Positions 10,105 through 27,481 of a DNA stretch of 64,000 nucleotides are shown here, one piece after another. A program made the translations under genes and the position numbers. Numbering within the stretch: the first letter of the stretch is position 1; each line of letters opens with the position of its first letter. Source of the stretch: Serinus canaria (lineage: Eukaryota > Chordata > Aves > Passeriformes > Fringillidae); contig NC_066343.1 in assembly GCF_022539315.1 (NCBI RefSeq), positions 37,986,649-38,050,648 on the forward strand, in the 5' to 3' direction. Below the pieces are notes generated by a model. That model was not told where the DNA came from. It made no database searches and saw only the letters and a list, made by a program, of their open reading frames with translations.

Positions 10105-12170
10105 CTGCATGACCGTCCTGAGAGTCACCTTTGACCTCTTCAAAGACCAACTTAGAAGAATCACATGGGATATGGCTCTAGAAGATAAGGAGGTCCAAGA
10201 GAGCTGGTCAATATTTAAGTATCACTTCCTCCAAGTTCAAGATCAGTGAAGCCCTATGAGCAGGAAATCAGGAAAAGGGGAGAGTAGATCCTCATGGATG
10301 AGCAGAGAGTTTCTAGAAAGAAATTTCTGGGATGTGAAAAAAGAGCCAGGCCCTGTGGGAGGACTACAGGAACATCATCAGAGCATGCAGGGATCAGATG
10401 AGGAAGACCAAGGCCCCCTTGGCATTGAATCTGGCAAGGGCAAATGAAAGGGTTTCTACAAGTATCTCAGCAGTAAAATGAAGATTGGGAAAATGTGGGG
10501 CCACTGCTGAATCAGATGGGTGTCCTGCTGATGGAAGACACAGAGAAGGCGGAATTATTGAATGCCTTTGTCTCAGTCTTTACTGGTGAGGCCAACCCTG
10601 AGGAGTCAGAGGAAAGAGAGGAAGGCTGGAGGAAGGAAGACTTCACCCCGGTCACAGAGAGTTGGGTTAGAGATCAGCCAGAGAGACTTAACACCCATAA
10701 ATCCATGCTCTGATGGGATGCACCCATGGGAGCCCAGGGAGATGGCAGATGTTGATAAGCCAACCTCCATTATCTGTGCAGAAGCATGGAGAACATTGCC
10801 CAATGACTGGAGCAAAGCCAACATTACTGCCATCTCCAAAAAGGACAAGAAGGAGGACCTGGGAAGGTGCATCCTGCCATCCCCACCTCCATGCCTGAAA
10901 ACAGATCAGAGCAGCCCATTCTGGAGGTCATGCCCAGGCATGTAGAGGACAGTAAGCTCACTGGGAGTAGTCACCATGGGTTCACCAAAAGGAACTTGTG
11001 CTTGATCAATCTGATGAACTTCTGGTGGTGGCATGGCAGGATGGGTCAGTGAGGGGACAGCAGTGGATGTTTTCTGCAGTGACTTCAGCAAGGCTTTTGA
11101 CACTGTTTCCCATGACATCCTGGCAGGTAAGCAGGAAGTGTGGGTTACAGGAATGGGTGGTGAGGTGGATCAAGAACTGGCTGAAGGGCAGAGTTCAGAG
11201 GGTCCTGACCAGCAGAACAGAATCCACCTGGAGACCAACAGCCAGTGGCATTCTCTGGGATCAATACTGGAACCAGCCTTGTTCAACTTGTTTATCAATG
11301 ACCAGATGAAGGGATAGAATGTACCCTCAGCAAGTTTGCTGATGGCACTGAACTGGGGGAGTGGTGACCCACCTGAAGGCTCTGCTGCCATTCTGTGGGA
11401 CCTTGATAGGCTGCAGAGCTGGGCAGAGAAACTTAATGAGCTCACCAAGGGCAGGGGTCGGGTCCTGCACCTGGGCAGGCGCCGCCCCAAGCGCCAGCAC
11501 AGGCCAGGGGCTGCTCCTACAGAGCAGCTCTGTGGAGAAGGACCTGGGACTCCTGGTGGGTCACAAGCCATCCACAAGCTGGCAGTGCCCCTGTGGCCAG
11601 GAGGGCCAAGGGTACCCCGGGGTGCATCAGGAAGAGCATGGCCAGAGGGCTGAGGGAGTTGTGCCTCCACTCGGCCCTGGTGAGGCTGCATCTGGAGTGC
11701 TGTGTCCAGTTCTGGGCTCCTCAGTACAAGAGAGACAAGGAGCTACTGGAGAGGGTCCAGCAGAGGGTCACAAATATAAATTGGGGTTTGGAGCATCTCT
11801 CTTATGAGGAGAGACTGCAGGAACTGAGCCTGTTTAGTCTGGAGCAGAGAACACTGAGAGGGGAATCTCATTAACATATATAAGTATCTCAAAGGTGGGT
11901 GCCAAGAGGATGGTGCCAGACTTTTTTCAGTGGTGCCCAGTGATTAGATGAAGACCACTGGCCATAAACTAAAACACAGAAAATTTCTTTACACTGAGGG
12001 TGGCAGAGCACTGGACCAGGTTGTCCTGGAGTCCTCCTCTGTGAAGACATTCAAAATCCATTTGAACAGGTTCCTGTGTAACTTGCTGTAGCTTACTGTG
12101 CCTTGGAAGGGGAGTTTGACTGGATGATTGCCAGGGGTTCCTTCCTACCCTAATGATTCTGTGATTCTGA
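10105..12170 (+). mobile_element. CR1 LINE retrotransposon, 5'-truncated and decayed
   Basis: CR1 is the dominant non-LTR retrotransposon of birds. This copy is in the plus orientation and keeps recognisable pieces of the ORF2 reverse transcriptase spread over all three frames. These include LFKDQLRRITWDMAL near 10135, GPLLNQMG and EDTEKAELLNAF near 10500, reverse-transcriptase motif A FSKAFDTVSHDIL near 11085, and SALVRLHLECCVQFWAPQYK near 11670-11730. The catalytic FADD box reads FADG (about 11330-11350), and stops and frameshifts are frequent, so it is dead. The 3' end carries the CR1 hallmark of short ATTCTGTG-type repeats (about 12150-12167) and no poly(A). The 5' part (endonuclease region) is missing, as is usual for CR1. 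The long antisense frame at 11170-11691 is a by-product. Confidence 0.93.
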
Positions 12171-13015
12171 CACTTCTAGGCTTCTGTAGCCATCCACCCC
12201 ATAAGTTTTCTGGTGCTAGATCTCAGACTTGACACTGCCTAAGGAGATCAGAAATCCACTGTGAAACTAGCAGTCATTGACCAATGAGAGCAAATTAAAA
12301 TTAATAATTAGCAATTAAAATAAATGTTTGGTTACATTAAGTGATTAGGATGTGAAAACTGGGCTTTAGGTCACTTGAAGTATTAGACCTGTCTATCTAA
12401 CCCCCTTTATAATTCTCCTGTCTCATTATATGAACGTTTTTTTTGGAACCTCCTTGATGTAAACAACTTCTGCACCCTCTTCTCATTTTCACCCCCGATT
12501 CACACCTCTCACTGTGCTGGTACAAAACTTTATCAAGAACATTCTGTGAATTATATTAGCACATAGAGAGGAGTTAAGAATACTCCTGCCAAAAAAGTCC
12601 AACAGTTATTTTTTAACTTACAAGTGTATTTTATTATTTATAAAGAAGAGGCAGGGTGAACAAAAACAGACAGAAAATTATTCAGGATGAGTATTTACCC
12701 TTAGTTATTGCTGTCCCAGGGGTGAGGATGTGATTTCAGTATTGCTTCAGGTATCAAAGCACTCTTCATTCAGGTGTTTATCTGACACTTTTTAAAGCTG
12801 TGACAACTGCCCAGGATCAGCAAGTACAGTGTGTACTTGTTTATTCTGTTCCTCATCACGTGCCTTCCCAAAGCTCTACTATCAGCAGCAGAACACAAAC
12901 AACACTTAAATCCTGTAGACTGAAGAGGAAGCAGAAAAAAATAGAAATAAAATCTTTTTACTGCATGATGGAATTGTGCACCCTGATTATAGAAACTAAT
13001 AAATCAGTTTTATGG

Positions 13016-13032
13016 AAAAAAAAAAAAAAAAA
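13016..13032 (+). repeat. Poly(A) tract, then AT-rich stretch
   Basis: Seventeen A residues are followed by an ACATATA-rich patch to about 13095. No retrocopy is recognisable upstream, so this is probably a simple repeat. Confidence 0.7.
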
Positions 13033-14461
13033 GTGCATGGAGTACATATACACATATATATAATAATTTTTTAGACATATATACATATATTCTCTCTCAG
13101 AGTCTCTATATAGGTACACAAATAAATGTAGATGTCACTAATTTATCGAAGAACTCTATTGCATTTTTTAAGTTGGAAACCTAAAACCGAGTTTAATTTG
13201 AGGCCAGTCTAAGTAAGCTAGTTTTACATCAGAAGGATCACTGGTAGCTTGGTCCTGTTCCCAAGGGCCAGGACAGATGATGAGGCAAGAACAGAGATGT
13301 GGCATTCCTCAGCATAACCACAGGGCCTCTAAAACCACCACTGAAGGACATGCTGAACATTTGTTTTGCAGTGGGTGTACCCGGGCTACTGGTTAGGATC
13401 TGTGCTCCTGCTGGCAGGATGCATGCACCTGCACACTGCCACGTGTCAGCCATTCTGTGCCCTACTTGCTGTCACCCAACTTGCCTTCATGAAGTATAGC
13501 TTCACAGCAAAGCCTGGATCTAACCCCAGCTGCTATTTTCCCCACATTTTGGGTTCTTTCCTCAGTTTGCACCAAAAGCACATGACAGTGAAGGGGCTAG
13601 TGCTGGGACACTGCTCTGACTAATAACTGCTGCTTGGGTGGCTGCTGACACTTAAATGAAAATTCTCATAGTTTGTGGGCTGCTGGGTGGCTGGTGCTTA
13701 CAAAGAGATCCATATCTGCTCTGTATAAACAAACCTCAAATGCAGATTAAGAAAGCAGCTGCTTTATACAGTGTGAACAATGGATATTCTTTGCTGGAGT
13801 CCTGCTTCGCTCTACCTCACCTACCTAAGTACTTGTATGTACTGTGCTACCTATAGCACAGCCCTGCAAGCACACCACTCCACAAAGTCCTTCTTAAAGG
13901 CTCAGGGTGAGTTTTAAAGTTTCCCTCTGCAGTGTGAGACTAGTTCAGACCATGTCTGCAGAGCTCTCTTACACCAACTGTGGGTGAGAGGACATCACCT
14001 ATGAAGTGCTTGCAACACCAGGCCACAACTTCCTTCCATGGCCTCCCATCGTGGTTTTGCAAGGTATCTGAGGGCTGCTGAGAAAGTAAGGCAGATTTTT
14101 TAAATTTTTTAAGAATCAGAGACTATTTAGTGGTTGGACCGGTGTGAAACGGGACACACCACAAGCTGCCATCAAGGCTGCTGAGAGAAGCAGGCAGTGC
14201 TCATGATAAAGATGTTGTGACTGCAGAAGTCAGCAATGCCTGATATTATTCCTCAGACACTCATCAGCATGATACAAAATTAAAAAGACATAGAAACGCT
14301 CAGTCAAACATACGTGAGCTAAATACTAGTTCACATATGTACCTTTGTATCAGTATTTAATAACTTCTTGGCATAAAATGATATATGAATAAATCAGTGT
14401 CCATTTGACTTCCTATTAGTTTTGGAGAAAAATGCAGAAATGGTACTATTTGTACTGTGAT

Positions 14462-14462
<1 letters not shown>

Positions 14463-14550
<88 letters not shown>
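14463..14550 (+). repeat. (TAGA)19-(CAGA)3 microsatellite
   Basis: Nineteen uninterrupted TAGA units (14463-14538) are followed by three CAGA units to 14550. This is a GATA-class tetranucleotide array, likely polymorphic. Confidence 0.97.
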
Positions 14551-15340
14551 TATGTGTGACTGTTGTTAAAGCACTGGTTGTCTAACTTGTTGCCAAAGTT
14601 AATTCTTCTTTACAATTATTGGGAACATTTGCACCTATTTCAGAAGTAAAATAAAGGCAAACTACCTAAACCTAGTGGTGTCCAATAACACAAGAAAACA
14701 CAGCATGCCCACCAGTCTCTAATAAATGAGCAGTTGTTCACAAATAACTTTGACTTGAAACTGAGTTAGTGTGAGTGGCCAGCCGCAGAGAGGTGGCCTT
14801 GTGACGGCAATCACAAGATGGGGGATCAGAGAACAGGTTGGGGCTGGCAGGCTTCCCACCAGTCCCGTGGCACCCTGGCTGCCTGTGCTGCTGCCCTGCC
14901 AGCCCAGCATGCTGAGGAGCCGATCCTGGACACTCTGCAGCAGGACCTCACCCATCCCTCAGAAAGCAAGGCAGCTGAAATGCAGATGGTCTTTGAAATG
15001 TAGGATCAAATGGGTGTCTGAGCATTTGTATCAAAAGTTGGTACTTTATTCTGTTTTCAACAAAACATATACATGGAGAGTTTTGCTGTTTTTTTAATAA
15101 AGCCAACTCATATTTCTGGAAAAATCAGGCAAAAGTTTTATTCATTTACAAAATAACAGCTATTTAGAGACAGAGAAGAAGAGCTTTTAGCTTAAATGGA
15201 TTATACCACACAGACTCGTTGTGAGAAACGGGGGGTGGTACCCATGGAAGAGAAGTTTAATAAGAGGAAAGATTATAAAGTCAGTAACTTCTGTGGGACT
15301 GCAAAGGTAAAAGTTTCTATTTTCCAGAGATATAGAAAAA

Positions 15341-15353
15341 TAGAGATAGATAT

Positions 15354-15394
<41 letters not shown>

Positions 15395-15519
15395 TAGATA
15401 GATATAGATATAGATATAGATATAGATATAGATATAGATATAGATATAGATATAGATATAGATATAGATATAGATATAGATATAGATATAGATATAGATA
15501 TAGATATAGATATAGATAT
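15341..15519 (+). repeat. Compound (TA)n-(GATA)n-(GATATA)n microsatellite
   Basis: A GATA-like lead-in is followed by an uninterrupted TA run (about 15356-15392), a few GATA units, then about 20 copies of the hexamer GATATA to 15519. Translated, it makes repetitive YLYLYL/SISISI/IYIYIY frames on the minus strand, which are artefacts. Confidence 0.97.
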
Positions 15520-18500
15520 CCACGGCCCAAAAGTGGGAATAGCAGAGAATAAATGAACACTGAAATAGAGGATCTGCACACGTTACCCCGCAGTACAGAA
15601 CACCTGAAGTTTTGATGAGACATTCCCTACCACTCAGGCTTCATGTCATCAGAGACAACGTTCACAAACCCTGTGTATCATTACCAAAATCACCTTTGTT
15701 TTTTGTTCCTAGCTTTCTGCAAATACAGATGTGATTTCAGAAAACACAAAACAAAAAACGTCAAACTAAGCATGTGATCTGATTCAAGTGAACTAATTTT
15801 AATACTTCATAGAGATAGGATTTTCCACTGTGATCTGCCCTGAGGAGGTTGCTTTCATCCGATGCAATGTTTTACATCATGGCTTTGCAAGACTTTGTTC
15901 ATCAGGAGCCTAGCAACCTGTGTTCTGGTAGCATCTCTTGTAGTTCTGACCACTGCACTCAGTGAAGGTGTTTGGTGAGCCAGCTTGCAGAGGGCGTTAG
16001 CCAAGACAGCTATGTACTCCCACCTTCATAAACAAGAATTTGGCTTAAGAATTGTTGTCAGCTGCTGAGCAGGTCACCCAGTGAACATTTTATCACTTTT
16101 GAAGGGACACCTCTGAAGGAGATAATGGCCCCGCTCAGTTACTGGGTCAGCTGTGCTCAGGCTGAGTGTGCATGGCCAGCCTAACCCCGGCCCGGGCATG
16201 ACCGTTCCTGATGTCTCATCGATTCTGCTGACGCTCCAATGCACCGTGGGCACGTGCCCAGGGAAGAAAGGAGGTCAGCTTCTCTCCACGCCCAGCTGCC
16301 GCGACACCGGCCGTGGCATCGTGTGCTCTGAGGAGCACAGCTCTGAGACACCCTGCTGGATGACACACCATCGGTCTTTTGCCCTTCTGAGCGCCAGGTT
16401 TCCTGTTTTGTTCCTGCGTGGACAATTTTCTCCCTCTTTTAACAACACAGTATGATTTATTGTTCCAGCACAGAGAGAAAAAGGAGGCTGCTCAAACAAA
16501 AGCAGGGTGGATAAGTGGAAAGGGACACGCATACCAACGTAGATCTGAAATTTAAACTCAGCAGAAGAACGCTGAGAAGGGGGATGTTTACTTTTAGCTC
16601 TTTTGAAGATATGCTGGGATAAAACAAAGCCAAAGGGGGAGACTAGCCTTCTTGCAAATCCACACCCATAGCTGCTAATCAGTTGCCTGCCCTCTGGCAG
16701 AAGGCCTCCCTGCTTTTGGCCTTCTTCCTCTCCCACTTTTCAGCTCTGTGTCAATTTAGATTAAAAATTCAGCGTGGAGGGAGTTTCTTTTGCTCTTGGT
16801 TTGCAGAATTACTAAGAAAAAGGGGCTACGAAGTTCGTTGAAATGTCTGGAAATAGTGCTACAGAAATACCATTTCAAAAGTATTCCTGATGGGCACTCT
16901 GTGTACACAAGCTTTGCTTGTAAAATGCTCTATTATGTTGTGAGAAAAATGTGACAGAAATGCTCATAACAGCACTGAAGCAGAAAACACAGGTCCTCTC
17001 CAATTCTTCCCATGACTAGTAAGCAACAAATTGCAAAAAGGCAGCAGAATTTATTCCTAACCTTTGCACAAGGCATTGGAATTTCTATATAAACAGAGAG
17101 AGATATGAGAGAAATCTCCAAAAGCCTATGCAATTTTACAACGCAGCTGATGTTTCCAGTATATATTTCCTGTTCCAAAAAAACCCAGCTGTCAGTTTAT
17201 GCTTCATGCTTGAATGAGGAAAGCAATACAGCTAAACATGCTGAGCAGAAGGAATGTTAAGATGGCTATTGAGAACTTGCATTCACAATTCTAGCATTGT
17301 TGTGCTATTATGATAAAAGATTGTGCTATGTAGCTTTATTTTTGGTGGGCTTGATTGGGGGCTTTATTAGTTTTTTTTTTTGTTTTTATTTTTTCTGGTT
17401 TTGTTTCTGGTTTGTTTTGGTTTTGTTTTTTGTTTTGCTGTATCTAGCACAAATGGGCACCTGCACACACAGCAATGAACTGGTTTAAGAGTTCTGTGGG
17501 GTGTTTTTGTGCCTTATTACGAGCACCATAAACTGACATTTTACAGAGATGTGCTTAGAAGTACCCTTTGTGGGAAAAACCACCTGACTTGGCAGCTCTG
17601 AAGCCATGACGTTTGACCTTTGGCTATAAGCAAAATCAAGCATGTTTCAAGACATGCTACAACCTCAAGGGGTTCTCAACATCCCATTTCAGCATCAACT
17701 TCTCAGACACCCTAAGCCAGTCTGAGCACCTAGTAGCCCAGCACTTATTTTAAACAGAATCTTGTCATGGCATGCATGCTGTGCAGGAGGTTTTTATCAT
17801 TAATTAAAAAAAAAAAAATCTTACTCCATAGAACTTAGAATATTTCCATGGCATTTAGTAGCATGTAGTTTCTGAGACTAGAATTTTTCCTAGTAGAGGC
17901 AGGAACTGGCTGTAATAGCTTCAGAGGGCCCTCAGTGGCACCCCAGGGGAGCACATCTAAGCCATTCTCACCCTGAGAGAACACACAAGTACAGACAAAG
18001 AACTTTGAAACACAAAGTTAATTCCAGGTCAATGTCCAAAGTGTCACTAAGCATATGAACAACACAAGGCTGGAAAATCATCTCTTCCTTGCTAAGCTCT
18101 CAGATCAGAGCACATAGAGGACCTCACATCCCAAAGCCACCCTTAACCAGAACAGGCTTCTGAAGGTGGTGGGAGGGGAATAGCTCACTCCTGACTCTGC
18201 TCCGTCTTTGACCACTTCTTCCCAAACCTGGACTGCAGACGGTACCAGCTATCAACACTGCAGCACCACATCTGACAACACACAGTGTTACTTCTACAAT
18301 GTGTTTCCCAACATCATTTTATTGGGAAAGTCAAACAGGTTTCACTCAGAAGTAGGTTTTGGATCTCCTAGAGGTGGTGAGAACCATCGGTGAACAAAAC
18401 AAGGAAGAAGCGTTGTAAAAAATAATCCAACAAGTATTTTATAAATGGCCATCGCCATGGTTTCTTTGTTCCTTCGAGCACAGAGGTTGGCAGTAGCTCT

Positions 18501-21500
18501 TCAGCAGAAAACAGGCAGGATGGAAACCAAGTGTGTTGCAGAAATCATATTTTAAGGCCACTGGACAATAAATCTTTGCACAACTGAGCTTTTATAAAAA
18601 CCCAAAACAGTCACCTGTGTTTGTGAACACAAATGAAGGTGGCATCTTCTGAGATTCTTCTGAAACTCGTAATCTACCTAAACTAATCAATCCACAGATC
18701 AGGTCTCCACCCGGTGGCCAACCCTCCTGCTCCCCCAAACTAAATTCCTGGTTGGGCTCCCTGTTTTCAGAAGAGCCTTATTATCACTTAAGTTCAGTTT
18801 TGTGAATTGCAAATGAAATTCTGCTTTTGATTTTAGCCTTTCTTCCACGTGCTTTAGGTGTCCCTGCACTCACCTAAAATTTCACTCATGATTCGATAAA
18901 ACTATGACTAGCAGTTTTTTTTTTTAAACTGTGACATAACAAAATCTCTATTACAGATTTAAACAATTATTTCTTCAAAACAGTGTATTAATTGAGTCAG
19001 CATTTCATGCTATGACTTCCCAGCAAAAAGACTGAAGAGCATAGGATGGACAGCAAGTAAAAATAGGTGCTCACTGTCATACATCTTGGTGAAGTCCAAA
19101 GAGAGCTAGAAAGCAGAAACATCAGGTTGCACTATGACAGCCTTCAAGCTATGCTCAATTCTTTGGTTAATAGCCAGAAATTAATTGCTGTCAATCTCTA
19201 ATATGTCAAAACTGATTAGCTGGCATTAAGCTTAAGACATATATGACAGGATTTGTTATTTTATGGAGGAGATTAAGGAGCAAAGGCTGCATATATTCAG
19301 AAGCTCATTTTTGGGGTTTTTTTGAAGTGGTTATTCCCAATTTTCCGGTGTCTCTGGTTGTCTCAGAACCATGTTTTTGGAGTTCTGTTATTCAGACCAA
19401 CAGTTAAACTTTCATCATAGAAAACCTTCAATAATACAATTAATCATGTTTCCCTTTCCTTAAGTTTTTCACTGCATGAAATGACAAGTATTTTTTTACC
19501 ATAGCTCTTCAAAGCATTTTGAAAATTACTTTAGAGCATGGCTTGTGTAGCAGAATAATAAAATTATTTGTTTCACTGTCAGTCTTTGGAAATTGATTAA
19601 ACTTTAGCAAAGACAAAAACAGTCACATTAAAAAAATACCCCTAAAATTCTGTTCTACTCAGCAGTCACAGATAGTATGAGAAATTGAGTGCTCTGAAGA
19701 TAGTTTCCTACATGAAATTAAACTTCATTTCTCACCAGACTCTGTAAAAACTTCATGTGTAAGTGAAATAATTTAATTTCATTATTTTCCTTGCCTCAAG
19801 AATACATGCCTTTAAAAGCTCAGGTCCAGTGATAAAATATAAAGCGAGTGATAAAATATATTCAACACGCAGAGCAGAGAAACTGCTAAGAGACCTTTAG
19901 GACAAGAACATTCTAAGAAGCATAAACACAAGAAAACCAAATGCAAAACTTTTCATTGTCCCAAATTCTAATAAAAAAGTGTATTTTCACAATTAAGATG
20001 CTAGCAAACAAGGACTCCAGTGGTTTGTCACTGTTCTGAACTGCAATTTAGCATGCAATAGTGCCCAGCTCATGTATTTCAATAGGTGTAAGACCCCATT
20101 AACAACAGTAGCTGTTATTTAGACAGGATCCGAACCAGGTATAGATAGGATTTTTTACTGATAATACATGTGCACTATTATATTTTAAAGTAAGTAATTT
20201 TTTAATAAATGCAGCTTCAGCTATCAGTAGGAACATATAACCAGTGGAAGCTTTGGAGAGAAAACACTGGACTAGTAATCAAGAGCTTAACTACCACAGC
20301 TTTCTGTGGAGCCATTCTGCAGCTTTCCATGACCACACATAGCTGTATCTTCACAAAGGAAGAATGCTGAACAGAGACAACACTTCCCCCACTGGAACAC
20401 ACACCACTATGGAATCATTTGCTACTTTACTATAGTATTTCTGAAGTAAATAAAACAGCTTTGCCGAAGATAGGGCCACTGCAATGGAATCACAAAACCA
20501 GATTTAATATTGTTCTTAAAATGTGTTCTTTATATTCCAAAGAAAAAAAAACTTATACAAACTGCAACTTACACAAAAATTTTAGTCTTTTTAGTGTCAT
20601 GTAAGGCAATTCTGGGTGAAGCTGTTACTTCAGGTTGTGTAAATACTGAGTTATCTACATGACCTGACTTACTCTGTCCCCTTCTTTATTATTCACTCTG
20701 AGAAGGATGTTCAGCCAGAACAGTCAGCAAGTTTTAATCCACAAAAATAACTGCATAATCACATATTTGTTCTAAAAAAGTCAAAGGCTGATGGCTGTTT
20801 TGTGAACTACATGCCCATTCACATGCAGATACTTTGGAAAATTATTTCCTTTTCATTTCCCATCTGGTCATAAAAAAATACCTTGTTTTCCCAGCAACTT
20901 TTTTAAACCCTGGATTTTGCAACCAAACACCTTTCCCTCTTGCCCATTTTTTTAACAGTTCAAGTCCCAGCAGGCTTTTTACTGGTCTCACTTCTTAGCC
21001 AATAAGGAAAACACAAAGCATGAAGCACTACCAGGCTCACAGTAACATCACCTTCCAGTATTAAAAAGTGTTAGGAGAGACAAGTGTCAATCCATTCCCA
21101 GTTCCAGCAGCAAGAATGAAAATAATTTTCTGCATAAGGAGCTTATACAGTCAGTTCTCAAGGCAGCATTTTGCTCCTGGCTCTCATTCTGAATGTACAG
21201 ACCAGTGCCATTTCCTTCTGAGTATCAGCCCTTAGAGGACCACCTGGTGAGCTCCATAAAACTTACTCCACAGCTTCCACAAGCAGTGTGGAGGCTTTCC
21301 ATAACTAGCTTAGCAAGTCAACTTAATAGCTAAGTTCTAACCAGTATTTCTGCTCTGTGGCTTGTTACATAGCCACTGGGCTGAGTGAGGCTCTTCCTTT
21401 AAAAAAAAAAAAAACCAAAAAAAACCAAAGCAAACTTGTCAGGAAATTCAGGTTGAAAGAATTCAGCTGCAAGCAGCACATAACTCACAATTATTATTAC

Positions 21501-22469
21501 GGATAACTCACCTTGTTTTTCTTTTTAAAAGAGTTTATTAAATGCAACTTAAAGACTTACATTATCAACAGTAAGGAAATTAAATTGTCTGTAAGTTATG
21601 GTCTAAGTGTTCCTTTGTGTGCATGGCTATCAGCTTCTGAAAAGATGGGCACAAAAACCTACAGGTCCATGAACTCAGTGCTCGTGCTAGTTATGCTACA
21701 GAACCACACCTCCTTCACCTACAGCCCAAGAGCAAGAGTTGATGTCAATACCCAAAAGCCAAGCCAAACCTTCTTCCCCCTGCTGTTTTTGGTATTTACC
21801 AACCTTTGCAGGACCTGGCTACTAGCACCTGAACCACACCTGAACAGTAGCATGCAATAGCTAATGCTCATGTTTGCAGTGATAGCTGCAGAGATACAGT
21901 GCCCTGTGTGAATCACCTCAGTTAAGTCAGCCAGCAAGTACACAGGTTACAAAGCAGCTCAATATCACTTTCCATAGGGAAAAAAATGTCTCCCTTATCC
22001 CTTTTCCTTCTCCAGCTGAAGCTGATACAGGGGGAAGACAACATCTAGTGTCCTACATATCTTTAGAAACAAGCCCTCTGAACAGCCCAGGTGTGCTTTA
22101 GGTGCTCCTGCTATAATGCTCAAAAGGACATAACTGCACAAACTACACAAATGTGCTGCTTTTAAGAAAACTAACAATTAAAAGCTAAGTGAAGACCAGA
22201 TGCTGCATACAGAAGACGACAAGACTGAAGATGTTTGTTATGAGACACTAGGAAACAGGGGTATTTTTCCACTTCCCATTTTAAATAAATCTGTAAATTC
22301 TATTCTCCCTTTTGTAACAACTACTAAGCCATCCCCACATAGGGCTGCATTTTAGTGACCAATGGAGAGAGAGGTACACACATACAGACTCTACCTAAGA
22401 ATACGATTTAGGATGCCTATTTGACAAAAGTCCCAAGTAAAAAAGACGACCAAAATGCCAAGTCATATG

Positions 22470-27415
<4,946 letters not shown>

Positions 27416-27437
27416 AACACTCGGCCTCTGCCGCCCC

Positions 27438-27481
27438 TCTTATCCCGGCCCCGGCCGTGCCCGCCCCGCCGCGCCCATTGG
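27438..27481 (-). promoter_or_regulatory. CTSL: CTSL core promoter (CCAAT, GC boxes, TATA-like)
   Basis: On the minus strand a CCAAT box sits at 27481-27477, GC-box-like GGGCGGGG sequence at about 27476-27461, and a TATA-like GATAAGA at 27444-27438. This spacing predicts transcription starting near 27415, directed toward CTSL. Confidence 0.5.

Larger units (their letters stand above)
9181..22465. other. Intergenic DNA between convergent FBP2 and CTSL
   Basis: Apart from the CR1 copy, the possible LTR block and the microsatellites listed separately, I see no exon-like sequence on either strand in this 13 kb. A local GC-richer patch at about 16150-16400 gives overlapping ORFs in several frames, without recognisable protein similarity. 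T/G-rich simple sequence lies at about 17340-17445. Confidence 0.7.

Noticed and set aside
11170..11691. 173-codon minus-strand ORF
   Set aside because: It lies antisense to the CR1 ORF2 remnant, so it is a by-product of that element's GC-rich coding sequence.
15187..15623. Minus-strand ORFs of 130, 116 and 68 codons with SISISI, YLYLYL and IYIYIY
   Set aside because: They are translations of the compound microsatellite in three frames.
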